Source: Burhinus oedicnemus (lineage: Eukaryota > Chordata > Aves > Charadriiformes > Burhinidae). From it: 64,000 nucleotides of DNA. Positions 1 through 14,500 of this stretch are shown in pieces (within the stretch, counting starts at the first letter, position 1; every line of letters begins with the position of its first letter). The notes under the pieces were generated by a model that saw only the letters and a list, made by a program, of their open reading frames with translations, ran no database searches and was not told the DNA's origin. The position numbers and the translations under genes were made by a program. Where the stretch lies: assembly GCA_008921705.1 (NCBI GenBank), contig VFFE01007668.1, forward strand, positions 1,463,833-1,527,832, in the 5' to 3' direction.

Positions 1-3000
1 CACAATTAAACAAGCACTTGCAGCAACTTCTTGCAACTTTATTGTCAACATGTTTGTCTTTACAATAAGGCACACTTTGACCTACACTATAATTCAATCT
101 TAAGGTTGCAGATTATTATTCCAGAACTCTTATATTGTACTAGGGTATTGTTTTCAGTATGTTTGTTAATAAAAAATGTTGACTTAAAATCAGATTGAAG
201 TACCTGGACTGTAAGTGTCAATACTTAAATCTGGAATAACATATGCTATTGGGGCCATAGTTTAGTGTAGAAGTAAATAACAGAAAATCTTAAATACATA
301 GACCTTCATGGACTAGAACAAAAAAGCCTTGTGTGTTAGATTAACAGTAGCTGGACACCCAGAGCAGACATTTTTCCTAAGCAGTGCATGAAAATATTAG
401 ATATTGTTCATATACAAATTCTGCCTCAAAAAATCCAACATGTAATCCAACAATTCTGTAACCAGCCTAATTTTAAAAATTCTCCAACTCCTAACAAAAA
501 ACACATATCTGTGCTCAAGTGACCAGAAAAGAGCAAATTCAAATTTCAGCATGGGCCTGGGATTTAAGGCACTGTTCTAAATGGTGTGGGTTTGAGTGGT
601 GATAAGAAATCTGAGACAGACTTTGTAATACAGTCTAAAACATAGCAATAAATTTATTAGCACATACTAGAAGAAAAAGATCAGAGAATGAAGGTGCTCT
701 AGACTTAATTCAGCTCAAAACCAAACAACTGTCTTGAACACTTACCCTCAGCTTTGCCAAAGCTTTAAGCAGGGTGCCGGGGCTTCCTGGATGAGGGGAT
801 ATAACAAGAACTAACGTCTGTTATGCCTGTTCCATACCATCTTTATGGTATCTTATGGTATGAAAGCATCCCAGGGTTACTTTTAGGAAGACTGAAATCT
901 GCTTCTTATTTTTGGTTAAGATCAGTATAACTATTTTTTCACGTTATATTTGATGGGCAAATATTGTTTGATATTAAATAATACTTCCTGTCTGACTAAT
1001 GAAATGCTTTCCAAATGGCCTGAAGCTGAAAATTCACATATACACACACTGACATGAAAAACAGTTTGCTTAGACAATAGTCATTGAATATTGTATGCAA
1101 ATTTTAAATTTGCAAGGAAAAAAACCCACACAAAAAAATCTGTGTTTGTTTATATATAAATTATGTTTAAAATATGAAGTAAATTATCTTTACCACAAAA
1201 CATAAGTAATAATGTGGTTTCTGGTCAACTTTCATTTCCCCCTTATGAATTGACTATGTAATTTAAGTTTAAGGGCTCATGATTTCTTTTTAAAGTAATA
1301 CAGAAATGAAACCACAAGTTGATAGATTCCTTCTTAAAAATTCTTTGTAAAAATTATTCTTTTATACATGATAAAATTCTGAATAGATTCATGGCTATGG
1401 AATGTAGTAGAGAGAAATATTGTTTATGTTCTATTATAGCAAAGACTGGGTGTAAGCAGAACTAGTCTTCTTTCAGTGCTATATCCTGAAATGTCTTTCA
1501 AACCAGTTTTTCAATTTTAAGTTTTTACGAGAATATTAAACAAAAGACTATAACACATATGGAAATAGTTTGTACTAAAGTGACAATCTGCAACTAAAGC
1601 CCTGACAAAACAAAATGTGTGCTTTAAATCAGTATTGCTGTAATATGAACTAGCTATTTAAGGACTCATTGATCAACTTTCTTCTTCAACTTTGGATTTT
1701 AAAGTTTGAATTTCCTAGCTCTTTCCCATTTTAATGTTTACCTGACACATTACCTTTCTGAAATTTGTCTTGCATGGATGTTGATAGGGTAAGAAAATGA
1801 ACATGATTATTATACTAAGTTGTGTACATATTCTGCTCTGACTGAAATTACTTAGCCTGTCATCAGTTATATTGGACTTAGAGGAAAAAGGTCTGGCCTG
1901 AGGAATAGTCAAGGGTAAATAAACATAGTACTCTGAGCGAAGAGGAAATATTCAACTGAAGACAGTTTTAAGACCCTGTTATTTCTTTTTGACATATTAC
2001 AAATCCAGATGTAAAACTTTTCATACCGACTTTTGTTTGTTAGTATTGCAGAGACTACTAAAACCTGAAAGCAAGGATACCTTTTAGATCTTGCTATAAA
2101 GTAACTGCCTCTATTCAGCAGGAAATCAAAATTTATAACACAATTATAGCCAGACATACAATTGCAAGGGCTATTGTTACAGCCCAGCAATATGATTTTT
2201 AATAGTAGATAATAGCATTGTACATACATCAGCTACTACTGGGTATAGCTTCCTGTGAGTAAGTGTCAAGTTAAATAGCTTTGTTCTGGAATAAGTGGTG
2301 AGCGAAATGCTCGTAATTCTTCCACTGACAGAGCTAGAAATAAAGTTCCCGTTCTTTTCTTGAATGCCTGGATGAATGTTGAATGGTGGCAGAGAGCTTT
2401 TCATATGTATTTATGTGCAGCAGTGACATCCAATGAACAGGTAATTTCAACAAAGCAGTTTTCTACCAGTGGGTTTCCATAAAAAAAAGATTGGTATTGG
2501 AATGAAATAGATATGGAAGTAGTGGTCTCGGAAAAGTGTCTCACTAATTCACTGCTTCAAATTCATATTTAGTTGATATGCTAAATATTTGGCTTCTGGC
2601 TAACCTTGTGAAAGGCAGCCATTAGCTTATTCCATAAAGATGTTATATTAATATTTTTTTAATTATTTATATGTTTCTAAATAATGATAGAGCTTACCCT
2701 AGCCCACTGGTAACTTGTCAGAACTAACAAATAGAATTCTTGAGCCAGCTAGTTTCCTAGTCACTTGTTTCCTAGGTCATGAGCTATTCAAAGTATCTTA
2801 CACTCATTAGACAATCACCAAGGGAAAAAGGTTGCCCTTGAGTAGATGAAGAATAACCTTTCCTAGATGATTAAATGGGACAAAAGCAATGAGATTAGAT
2901 GTTTTCCCCATCTGACAAAAGATTTGAATGAGAGTTGGAACTCCAAAGACAGGACTATTAAATGCTCTATCTGGGAAGTGAGGAACTTCCCAGGAAACAA

Positions 3001-6000
3001 AAGATACTAAGTTATTTGAATGAATATATGTTTGTGTTCCTGCTACACTACTGCTAAATTAAGGGGAAACCTAAGGCATGGTTTTACAAGCCACTACTTA
3101 CAGAAATAGTTTTAATTTCTGAGGGTAGTTTAACTGAAGTCAAGGTGGTTTTGTCTCCAGCTAACATATGCATTGAAGAACAATGGAAAACATTTCTGAT
3201 ATAGAAAGAACATAAGAAAAACCTCATAACATTTTCTATAGACATGCATTTAGCTCAGCAATGGGTTTTTTCGAGCCACAAATACAAAAAATAACAGCTA
3301 ACACATTCTCCGTTGTAAACTACCAAAACCTGTTGCTTTTTCTCCACAAAACTATGTGAGATATGCATGTCTAATGTGCCTGTCCAGAAAAGTTACGAGA
3401 AATAGGATTTAACTAAAAGTGGATGGTTTGACTCCCATTCAACAGCTATTTTACTTTCTGATTTTTACAGCCTGAAACTATATCACATCAGGAGACACTT
3501 TTTGACTGCAATATACTTACTGAAGTTCCTGGAGTAAAAAAATGCACATAAACTCCTTAGATGAGTAGTCACTAGTGAGCTGTCTACTTTTGTGTAATCT
3601 TACATATTTTTCAGCTAACTTAAAGACCCAAGTGCCATAACCAGCACTAGCAGACAAGATACAGATGTATGTGTTACAAAACCTTGAAACTTATACAACT
3701 ACTGTATTCATTTCCTTGATCTTGTGTACTCTTATCTAATTTCTATTCAATAAATACCGATGTATTGTTCCCTATAAGTAAAAAAAGTTACCTCATATAC
3801 AGAAAACCTTCTACTGAAAGACATAGCAATGAAAATCATTTACATAAAATGTTATGGTATTTCAAATTCTTCCCAGTAGAATGAAAAATATCTTTCTTTT
3901 TCATGTAAGTGAAATCCTATAACACTCTAAAACACTAAAAAAATTTTTTTCTTCCTTAAGTCCCCCCCTTCATTTTGACATGCATCTCTTTGGTGGGATT
4001 CAGGTTACCCATCACAAAGTGTGGCAACATTAAAAGCAAGAGAAAATATTACAGTCTAGACATCTGGAATATATTTCTTTTTAAGCTATTTAAATTCATG
4101 ATTTACACCTGGCACAAACAGAATTTGAAATACTAAAGGAAAAAAAAATTCCTTGTTACAGACTCATATGGCTACCTTTTCTTACCCTTCATCTTCACTA
4201 CAGAAAGTGTGTTTTTTGGGTTTTTTTTTAAGGAGTAATATTTAGTTTGTAATCTAAGCAGAAGACAATGAAGCATTAAGGGGAATGCAGATATATGACT
4301 GTCTCACTGGAGATTCACAGTTGTAATTTAACCAGCTGTACAACAAAAAGTTCAAAAATCTATAATTTACCATATATTTTGGTTATCTGTGATTGTTGAC
4401 ATTGTGTCTAGAATGATATTCAGCTGGACAAGACTTCCGTTAAGTAAAATGAGTTTCAGATCACAGAAAAAGGTGAGATTAATATTTGTAAAGGTACTTA
4501 AAAATGCATATCTGTATCATATTAAAATTTGTGCACCTTGTTGACATCGATATGCAATTTGATCGTTAGACTTTACCACAATAATACTGTAAGAAGTCAG
4601 TTCTTTAACTGTTGACTTATTGCTGCTCAGCTTTCAAAATGAGGAGGCAAAAGGAATACTCAGAATGTCATCTAGATTTTTGTTAGTATTTTATACTCTC
4701 AAAATCTTCCTTGAAAACTATTCTTGAAATGACTTGGTTACCAACTCACTCATGCAAAGTGAATGGCAGTAAAAAAGTTAATAATAAATGCCAGTGTATT
4801 GAACAGAATTTTATTAAATGTCACAGTGATTTGTGTCATGGATCACTATTTCGTATCATGAGAGACAATGTATGTTAGCAAAAGCTGTTGATGCCTAATG
4901 GTAAATTTCACCATCCTCCCAATGCTATTAAGCAGCACCAGTAACAGTGCCAAAAGTGCCCTAGTTATGGTGTCAAATAATCCTACAAGGGTTTAGGAGA
5001 AATGTGAAAAGATTAAAAAAAAAAAATCATCTTAAGACAGCAGAAAAAGAAGGAAGAAAGAGTAGGGAAGATTAGAATCACATTTGTGCAAAAAATGGAG
5101 AGTCTAGACATTACCTGTACTAATTGAAACTTGTCTGCACAACCTCATAAGAAGAAAAGTAGAGTTTAGGATACATGGAATACACAAAACCAGACTTCAC
5201 ACATTTTATGAAGTGTGCAGAGAGAATAATTCTAACCTTGCAGGAAGTTAGACTGGGTAACATCCCTTCTCTCATGTTGTTCGGTTCTATTCATGCCCAT
5301 TAATTGAAGCTTTTCCCTGAGTGGTAAGGTTTTGATTCAAAGCTGGCTCAGGTGTATAACAGTATACCCACTAAGTGAAGATTGTTAGAATTTCCTAGTT
5401 TTAACCTACTTTCAGTATCAGAAAAAGATTCTTGTAACAAGTTTTTGTTAAAATAGCTAATCACCATATGTCCAGTCTTTTTTCCCAGTTTGCTATAGCG
5501 GTTTCTTGTTCCATCTTGTCTTAATAACTTCCCTTGTTACACACTAACAAAACCCAACTCAGTAAAAAGCAAAATTCAGCATGCTATAATGAAGAACTCC
5601 GCTACAATCTTCAGTGTACCTGTCAGACATAGTCTACCTTAACAAAAAATATTAGCTCTAATTGAAATTCCATAGTCTAATTAAACCATCCTGAATTACC
5701 ATAACAAGAAATAATAATAGATTTTTACTACTGCTGTAAGGTACAAACATGCATTCCAGTGGTAACGTCATGCAGTCATTCTACAACTAGACTGAAAATA
5801 AAAATTGTGGATTGTTGCGGTTTTTTACCCCTTTGAAACTCTTTAATTTGATAATCACTTTCCAGACAAAAGAAACTTTTTTGTGGAAGAAAATTAAGTC
5901 ATATGAAAGTCCACATTTTTTAAGATTTACCCTCTAAAAAGACAGAACATACTCATACCAGTCTATTTGCTACATTACTGAAGAGATGTAAACAGAGTTG

Positions 6001-8227
6001 CAATTTTCATATAGTCATAGGTCAGAAAATGTAACCACTTGTTCCCTTCAATGCTTGTATTTTCCCACTTATTAAATGACAAATCGGTCTCCTGAAAAAA
6101 AAACTCTCCAAAAACAATAAAAATGAATTTTATTCTCCCTAAGAAAAAATTCCTAATTCAGTATTCCTCTTTGTATCTTTTTAAGATATTTTACACATTT
6201 AAAGTATTTTTTTAAAGTATTTCAAATTATCTTAGATAAAAATTAACCTACTGTTTAACCATACTAGTACTTCTTCATCTCTCATTGATGTTCATGTAAA
6301 ATCAACACATCAATAGAATTTTGAAAGCTGACCTAAGATCTTGCTGAACAGGATTCACCTCATCCAACTTTAACCACTAGAAGTTTGACATCAAATCTCA
6401 ACTAGATTACATTTTTCTAGAAGTCAGAAAACTACTTCCCCCACCTCCTAATTTAGAGAGGAGTCTCAAGATAAGCATCTCTTCAATGACTTCTGAGGAA
6501 GCCTAGAAGTTTGTTTAGAGTTGATGTCAAGCTTTATGATGGTGAGAGCAAGTAAAATAAATCTCATCCTGTGTTTCTGAATATCTGATAAATAATAACT
6601 GGTCTTGGAAGCATACCTACTCTACCTATCCATTCATTTTATTCCTTCTAACATGCACACACTTTGAGTAAGCATAGTTCAGGAATGCCATAACCAGCAA
6701 CAATTAAAAATCAAAGCAAGTTCCACTATAGTCATTTTTGTCATCCTGCAGCGCATTAAAAGCCAGGATCTCTAGATCATTGTGAAAGTTGTACTGAAAT
6801 TACTGGTGATTTTCTATGAAGAATTAAAGATCAAAACTATAAAATAAGGCTTGAGACTGGAAATGCTTTCATGTATAAAAACAATTTAGGCAAAAAAAAA
6901 AACAAATCAGGGGTTGCTTCCCATTTAGCACGTGAATTGGAAACCAAACTACTTTAATCTGGCAGGTAGAGAAAGGATGCAGAAAAGCTAGCCTTGTCCC
7001 TGAAGTAAGGGCCACACAGATTTCTATGATGTGGTTCCATGCTGCTGATACACTGAATTGCTTTGATGCATTTAAAAGAACAAAACCCAGATTTTTATAA
7101 TGCAACTCCTTCAGGAAGAAGCAAAAGGGAGTCAACAGGGAAGCCTTCCCTGAAAAAGAAAAGTCAATATCAATTTTATAAAAGAACAAAGAAGGCAATT
7201 TGAAAGGAAACATGATGCTGCCAATTTGGTAATGTATCACATTGCTGAATTATGTACTGCACTTAAAAATAAATAAAGCAGAGTAACTTTTACTTGTTTA
7301 CTGCAACTAAATAGGTTAGACATAGTTGTTTCCATTTTGTGAGCTAAATAAGTACATTGAAACCTATTTTAAATCATAAGGGACTGGCAAATGTCACTAG
7401 ACTAACAGAGATGCTCTTTAACTGCAAGTCAAATGAAGCTTGTACTAAAAACCTTAGAGGTTCTTTAAAATGTTCTTTAAAATGACAGTTGTAGTCATAC
7501 AAGTAGTCCTTAGCGACGTTTTTGTTTCATATGGTATTTGCATACTTTGTATTTAAGCAGTGACATGCTGATAATATGGAGGTAGCTTCGTAACAACAGT
7601 TGCAGCATCTCCCCCCTCTGCTCCCACCTTGTGAAGATAAAAATCTCCTATGTGTAAAAGCCTAACATTACATTTTCTCTTACTGTCATCTGAATATTTC
7701 AGTTTTGCACAGTGGGTACAAACATGATATATCTATTTAGCCCATCTAGCTTTTCTAATATATTGCTTATGCAATGATTGTTCTTATGAATAAAACACCG
7801 CTTAACCTCAAAAACACTATATAAGCAAGTTTATCTGCTGAATACTTGATATAGTAATTGGCTAATTAGCTCTCCTACACATCCTCTGAGGACACTCTTA
7901 CTATACCAATCTTAGAGAGGGTAGAACCATGGCAGGGAAGATCACTGACATGGCCAGGGTCATTGGAAACATCCTTGCCAGACATTAAAAATGAGCTGGC
8001 TTATGTCCTGTGCTTAGACCATGTCACTCACTAATGAAAGTCTGTCAGAAAAATAATTTTACATGCAGAGCATATGGTGCATCATAACAATTGTCTGCAG
8101 CAGTTCCTGAAACCTATTTGGACGAACAGCTGTTGCACAGGGTGGAGGCAGGGGGGCATTGAAAGGGAGAAGACAATAGATTTAACGATAGTGAAAACAA
8201 CACATTTTGCTTAAAGTTATTAATATT
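1..8227. other. AT-rich non-coding stretch, no gene seen
   Basis: I see no coding region, RNA gene or recent transposon here. The open frames are short and have no family resemblance. Runs of A or T and scattered AATAAA-like words are frequent, as expected from the base composition. Small local repeats include a tandem 12-mer (7460-7483) and overlapping inverted repeats at 833-862. The stretch is probably intergenic or intronic. Confidence 0.6.
833..862. repeat. small alternative hairpin (inverted plus direct repeat)
   Basis: CATACCAT (833-840) can pair with the ATGGTAT that follows at 845-851, or with the perfect partner ATGGTATG at 855-862. The two right arms form a direct repeat of TTATGGTAT. 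The structure is short and AT-rich, so chance is a reasonable explanation. Confidence 0.35.
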
Positions 8228-8290
8228 ATCACCTTAGGTTTACATAATGTCTTTTAGCAGGAAGGATGCTAAAGTATTTTACAAATAAAA
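8228..8290 (+). repeat. probable ancient amniote repeat relic
   Basis: The stretch reads as a TTTACATA start, then CTTTT, a GGAAGGAT core, and AAAGTATTTTACAAA. This order resembles an old repeat spread through turtles, crocodilians and birds, whose typical wording is TTTATATAGCGCCTTT, GGATCCCAAAGC, GCTTTACAAA. The match is from memory of the pattern only, and the copy is strongly decayed. The edges are approximate and the family name is not assigned. Confidence 0.3.
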
Positions 8291-10135
8291 GGCCTGGTAT
8301 AAGGCAAGGGACAGTAAAGTAATACTATAAAACTGTAGGATGGATGCAGCTAATAAATTTACATAGCATGTTGCTTCTAACCATATATGCTATCAGCTCA
8401 AGCCATATCCAAACAAATGCTTAGGCAGTTTGAACAGTTTTGGGAGAAGTCACCTGAAAATCCTGCACACAGGCAGGCAGAAGTAGAATGATGTGTTTTT
8501 CATGTGGGTCGGTTATTACATTTTGAACTAATGCAGACAAAGATTTAATTTGCCCTCTTATCATGGCTGCACTGGTAGGACTGAAAATCCACCAATGACT
8601 CAGCCGGTTCTGCTGCGTGCAAGTTTTTTATCCAGATCTGGGCCAAGTTCCCTACAGGATTTTCCTAGGAACCTGGGGCTTTCCCTGAACAGAACTGTAG
8701 TGGCAGTAAGAAGAGACTTCATAACCTTAACAACACACAAAGCTAGTTGCCTTTGTTTCTCGGTTCTTTTTTAGAGAACTATATTTGTTTTACCTATATA
8801 GACTTAAGTGTGTACTAGTTTCCTGTATTTTAAAATTTTTCAGTAGGTGTTTTATAGAATTCATAAAGAATCAGTGGTGACGAACACTATAGCCATTAGA
8901 GCATAACATCCAAAAAATGCTGCTATTCAAAGTAGAGATTAGCCACACTACTATACTCAACACTTGAGCTGTCATAGCCCCTTTAATGATATACCAGTCT
9001 GATTGTCTGGGCATCAGATTATTCTTCATCTAAAAGGTGCTGCTTCTTATCCTGTGCTAGAGCATAGAATAAGCACTAACTAAAAGGGAAACATCAGTAG
9101 GTCAAAATGAAATTTTGTTTACTAAATCTTCCGCCTGAAATAATAACCAGGTCCAAGTAATCGCTGTTCTCATGATTTTATCATAGGCTTTCAATAGCTG
9201 AATTTTTCTTCCAAATAAGGTCCTGGAGTGATATGGCTATAAGAAAATTGGGGTTTTATCATTAACAAGTTCCCAATTCTCCTGATGGTAAAGAAAAGCT
9301 TGCAGATGTGGCTACAGGCTACTCTCCTAGTACCAGCAGGCAGTAACATACACTCAAACAGACCCTTTTTTCCCTTTTTGAGGCTGTTGAAACTACCTGC
9401 TGAACCAGAGATATCAGATTTATTGCACCTCAGAACTATCCACCTATCATCTTCTTCCTTCATTCATGTTAGCCAAATCTACTCAAAAGTTACAGTTACA
9501 GACAGAAACAAGAAGACCAGTGGTACCCGGAGAGAGGCAGGGAAGAGCAAGCAAAGTCTGCGGAGCCCACACTGTATGCTAAATAATTCACTACTACGCA
9601 CAAGGATAAAGTGTAATCCTCAACTCAGATACTAACTATATAGCACACAATTCTCTTTTAATCTCCAAGTCATAAAACTGGTTTTCAGTCACATCCAGAA
9701 CAAGTGCCACAGAAACCGAGTAGACTGACAAGTACTTCCTAGAATATTTGAATTTTAACAAGAACCAGGAAGTTTTGAGTATTTCCTCCACCCTAAATTA
9801 ACCCTTTCTTAATCCAGCATTCTTAATTCAATCAATTGTCATATGAAACAAATCCTTGCTTGACGTCTTCTTATGGTAGACATGGCATTCTTTTCTGATC
9901 ATTCTCACAATAAGTCCTCTCAACAAATTTAATATTTTTACAATTCAGTATTGTAATAGATACCATAATAGCCAACATCAAAGTTATATTTTTGTTTTAT
10001 TTTTTAAATAAAAAAAACCCTATGAACAAGATGCTATGACATAACTGTTTAAGTAACCCAGTAACCCTTCCAGTCCCATGCTTCTACAAAATTCGAAGCT
10101 GGGCTGTCTTACTAAATATCATGGATGTTAGGCAT
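8291..10135. other. AT-rich non-coding stretch, no gene seen
   Basis: No coding feature is supported. Overlapping open frames on both strands around 9.19-9.64 kb have no recognisable domain and mirror each other, as expected from a local shortage of stop codons. Confidence 0.55.
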
Positions 10136-11141
10136 TGTGGAATTTGGTAGCACAGTACAGGCAAGGCTGCTGCAGCTGTATATCCCCCATGTCCAACCAG
10201 TCATGAGGCTGAGCATGTATGGGCAGTAGGCTTACAAGCACAGGTACACAGTGCACCTCCACAGCTGGCCACACAGAGCAGCAGAGAAACACTCAGCACT
10301 CACATGAGCACAAGCAGCACCAACAGCCTCATTCTGCAGTCCTTTGGGGGTGGATCAGGATGAAGGTCTGTTAGTGGGAAATATATATGTACACACATAC
10401 AGTGTGGATCCCTCCAGCAGCTGGGGTGAGACACTCAGTCTACATGGTAGCTGGCCCCTGGATCCCAGTCTCCCCAGATCCTGGCACCTGGATATACGAG
10501 CCCCTGAGGCTCCAACCCCACTCCAGTTGCTGGTACAGTGCCCTCATTCACACACACCCTAACACTAACACCATGTATCTCTCTGATAACTGGGTTTAGA
10601 CATACCATCCATCCAGCAGTTGGCCTTGGATCCTCACTCTCCCCAGCAGCCTCCTGCACAGAGCACACACATAGGTGTCTCAGCCTCTCCAGCAGCTGGC
10701 CTTGATTCCCTGGTCCCTCCAGTGGCCAACTCGTCCGGTGCTCTCACATTCAGAGACACACCCCACCCACCCCTCTTGTTCTCAGGCACTTCACTTACTC
10801 TCAGGATAGTCCAGCTTGATCTTTGCTAACAATTCCACACTCACACACCTGCACAAACACATACACAAGAGAGCTCCTCAGGAAAAGAGTTAGAAGTTAA
10901 GTTTTAGAAAACAGGAGAGACTGTGCTGATCAAACACAGGGCACAGCCAGAGAAGGATACTGACCAGTCTTTGCTCACACATGACTGGCCCCTTTTGTCC
11001 TCTTATCCCTTTGAATTTTCACCATGCATGTTCCTCTCCAAACCACTTAGATCCCTCCCCTTCCCCACCTTTGGTTCCTCCTCAAAACACCCCATAAGTC
11101 TCACACAATCCCAAAATCCTCTTTTTCTTTATCCCATAACA
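10136..11141. mobile_element. LTR-like avian repeat with degenerate internal tandem units
   Basis: This block is C-rich and clearly unlike its AT-rich flanks. It opens with TGTGGAATTTGGTAGCACAG and ends near CCCATAACA, so it has TG...CA ends. Between about 10.40 and 10.74 kb a motif of the type CCAGCAGCTGGCC followed by TGGATCC recurs with heavy drift (for example near 10411, 10450, 10613 and 10690). CACACA-rich spacers separate the copies. The last 250 bases hold a C/T-rich segment (TGGCCCCTTTTGTCCTCTTA) that I associate with avian endogenous-retrovirus LTRs. I see no target-site duplication and cannot name the family. Orientation is undetermined. The short open frames inside are not genes. 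Confidence 0.4.
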
Positions 11142-11582
11142 AGGGCAGCAAAGATGATTGGGGGATTGGAGCATCTCCCTTATGAGGAAAGGCTGAGAGA
11201 GCTGGGACTCTTTAGCCTGGAGAAGAGAAGGCTGAGGGGAGACCTTATTCTTGCTTAGAAGTATCTAAAGGGCGGGTTGAAGGAGAATGGAGCCAGAGTC
11301 TTTTCAGTGGTTCCCAGTGACAGGACGAGGGGCAACGGGCACAAGTTGGAACATAGGAAGTTCCATTCAAACCTAAGAAAAAACTGCTTTACGGTGAGGG
11401 TGACAGAGCACTGGAACAGGCTGCCCAGGGAGGTTGTGGAGTCCCCTTCACTGGAGGTTTTCAGGACCCGCTTGGATGCAGTCCTGAGTAACGTGCTGTA
11501 GGCATTCCTGCGTCAGCAGGGGAGTTGGACTAGGTGATCTCTAGAGGTCCCTTCCAACTCTGAAAACTCCATGATTCCATGA
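11142..11582 (+). mobile_element. CR1 LINE, 5'-truncated 3' end (ATTCCATG-tail type)
   Basis: This is the 3' end of a chicken-repeat-1 non-LTR retrotransposon: the last part of ORF2, a short 3' UTR and the terminal short repeat. The coding part keeps CR1 hallmarks such as [20 protein letters not shown] and [22 protein letters not shown] stop near 11258 and a frame change interrupt it. The UTR reads GTTGGACTAGGTGATCTCTA, then AGGTCCCTTCCAACTC, and ends CCATGATTCCATGA. That tail differs from the ATTCTATG tail of the copies at 36 and 53 kb, so this is probably another subfamily. The 5' break lies directly against the LTR-like block. CR1 insertions usually lack long target duplications, and none is visible. 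Confidence 0.93.
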
Positions 11583-14500
11583 AGTTCCATAGCGCTAGGC
11601 AGTGACTTCCTCGGTCTGTAAAGTAACCCGTAGAAGTGCTTCCACTGACTCACAGTAATAGGTCTCACCCAGCCCATGTGGCTGACACCCTCCTAGGATG
11701 CCCACGGCAGGGGCTTGTTCCCCTGATTGGGATGCTGCAGTTCCGCCACCCACCATCATGCCTCTGTGCACCCCTGTGCTTAAGGGAGTGTGAACTTTTC
11801 ATGGGCTGATCACATTCCTGTGGTGGCCCAGAGAGTAGCCAGAGCGGCATATTACTCAGGTTCCCCCATCTGTCCTTGTGCCTCTGCTCCTTTGTGTGTG
11901 TGTGGAGAACAGGGTTTTTTTATTACATAGCCTAACGGTATGTAGCCTTCCACATTACAAACACCAACCCTTAAAGATGAAAAATATGTCTAAAACCTCA
12001 TATATCTTTTATAGGATCTATTTTATTATAAGCAAGAAAAAAATCTTTCACATCAATTGCTTAAATTAAAGGATGCCACATGGGCTCAAAGGTCTGCTCA
12101 GACAGAACGTCTTGTAGATTTGGGATTCAAATGGACTTAGGCAACTAACTGAAAAAAACTCATTTCTACATAAATGTAATGCCATGAAAATTAGAATACA
12201 AAATTTGCTGGGCCAGTATAAGTTAGATATATCAGCATTTTACTGTGCACTGCAAAGCCTCCAAGCCCTTTGACTGATTGTTCTCTTCATCACCAATTCA
12301 TTGTGTTAGAGTATTATAGTGTCTATGAATATTCACAATTGTAAGTGAACAGACTTCTTTTCTTAAGGATTGTATTTCTGAATGTCACTAGCTTCACAAC
12401 ACATGTGGACACCAGAAAATGAATTGTTTACTAATACAAAAAATATTAATTAAAAAACGTAATTACAAACATCAGTAAGAAAAATTTTCTGTTTCAAGTA
12501 TGCAAAATCCATTATGAGTCATCTAAATTCATGCTGAGTAATCTAACTCTCAGGAGTCTAGTCTTCAGAAATAAAGACAATTCTCCATGAATTAAGTGGA
12601 AGTTTTATTTTAAATTTTTAAGACAATATTTAGATTATCTAACAACTGCATGCATTTACTCCAATTACATTTATTAAAAAATCAAATTAATGAGGTGTGG
12701 AATTCAAGGTATCCAAGACTAGTAAGGACGCTGCTAACAAGCAACTGAAATTTAAGACCTTTCTGTTAGAAATCTGAATATTAATTAGACATTGAGAATC
12801 TCTGAGACTGTAGCATCTAAGGGGAAATTCTGCATGTTTCATATTTCCTTGAAGTTTGCATACTGTTCTTAGCTTCTCATATCTACTCCAGAATAAAGGG
12901 TTTCTGCTAGTGAAAAATAAGTTAAAGAAAACATATTGGTGAAAAATAAATTAGAAAAAAGTCACATCTATATAATCCCTACTTTTATCTATATTTGGCA
13001 TTTTTATCCAGCAGTGTTCATATTTTCATTTTTTATGCTCATTTTATCAGAAATAACAATTTTAGCTAAACCTGTAATGAGTTGCATTTTAAAAATATTA
13101 TTTATTCTCCTCAAAGCTCTTCCAATAATAAATTTGACCAATTAGCAGAGCAAAGAACTAGATGTCAGATACCCTAGGTTCCATTTCCATCTCTGCCACT
13201 GACCTGTTTCAATTACATCATTTCATCTGTGCTTTGGTTCCTCTCCCAGGCTTCATTTTCCTATATACTTCAAAGCAGACATAGCTTGTAATTGCACGAC
13301 AGTGTAGCATAATGCTGCAAAGGCCTTAGCTGGATCTGTAGGTCTAACTGTATCAAAAATATGGGATAGTCTTATCCTATGCACCAGGTTCTAACATCAG
13401 AGACTTGATATAATTTATATATTTTATTATTTATACTGTGTTCTCTTAAGCTTAAGTGGAGTTATCAGGTCACACATCTGTACGCTCTATAGGAAACTGC
13501 TTCTCCCTCTTTATATCCACAAAACATTCAAGTGTGGTTCCTCGTTATAGAGCTTCCAAAACGATTAGTAGGCTGCTGCCTACAATACACTCAATTCTAG
13601 AACAACACACTTTGTGAACTGGTTTCATTGCAAAGGATTTTACTGTGTTCAACAGAATACATTAGAAACTATTTCTCCAAGTATGAATGCATTTGGTTTC
13701 CCTTATACAACTCTGAAAAGCTCTGGATGACAGTGTTTACCCTGTAGCTCCTAAAATGCTACGTCTCACTATACCGTTCATTCTTTCACATCTGTTTTTC
13801 ATTATTCTGGGTAATCCTAGTTGTTACATTGAGCTGTCCTCCAAATAGATTATGCATTGGCTATTCTGTGCTGTAATGACTTTGTGATTTTTGACACCAC
13901 AATTTTTGCTTTGGATCTTTGTCAGTGCACCAATAAAAACCTGGTGAATGGTAAACTTGCATGTGTTTCTAAAGTTTAGCACAGAAACAATTCCAACCAG
14001 ATGCTGTCTATGTAGTATAAGGTATTTTTACAGTAAAAGCAGTAATCCAACAAAGTAAAAAAGTGTATAACTTTGAAGAGTCATAGAGTGATCTCAATGT
14101 GTTCGCTGTCTACAAAAGGAACAAGTGTAAAAGAAATATATTTCTCATCTAAGTTAAGCAACATCATTCCATGGAAAAGTTTGTACCCATGGTAGGATCT
14201 TTTTCTTATGTAATCACAACCTGAAGTATTCCTCTCTTCTATGATTCTCTCTGAATACTGGCAATGTAATCCAGACTATATTCTAAATTATATCATAGTT
14301 TGCCAGTATTATGTATGGTGAAAGAATAATACATCAAGCAACATCTCTTAGTGACAGAAGATCACCAAAAAACCCCAAAATCTCAGGCAAAGCTAAACAG
14401 AAGGAAAACCCAACTAATTTTTCTCATAGTAACTCATAACCTCTCAGTTATTTAGGTACTTGGACACCACTGCAGTCACTTAGACACTAGGCTGCCATCT

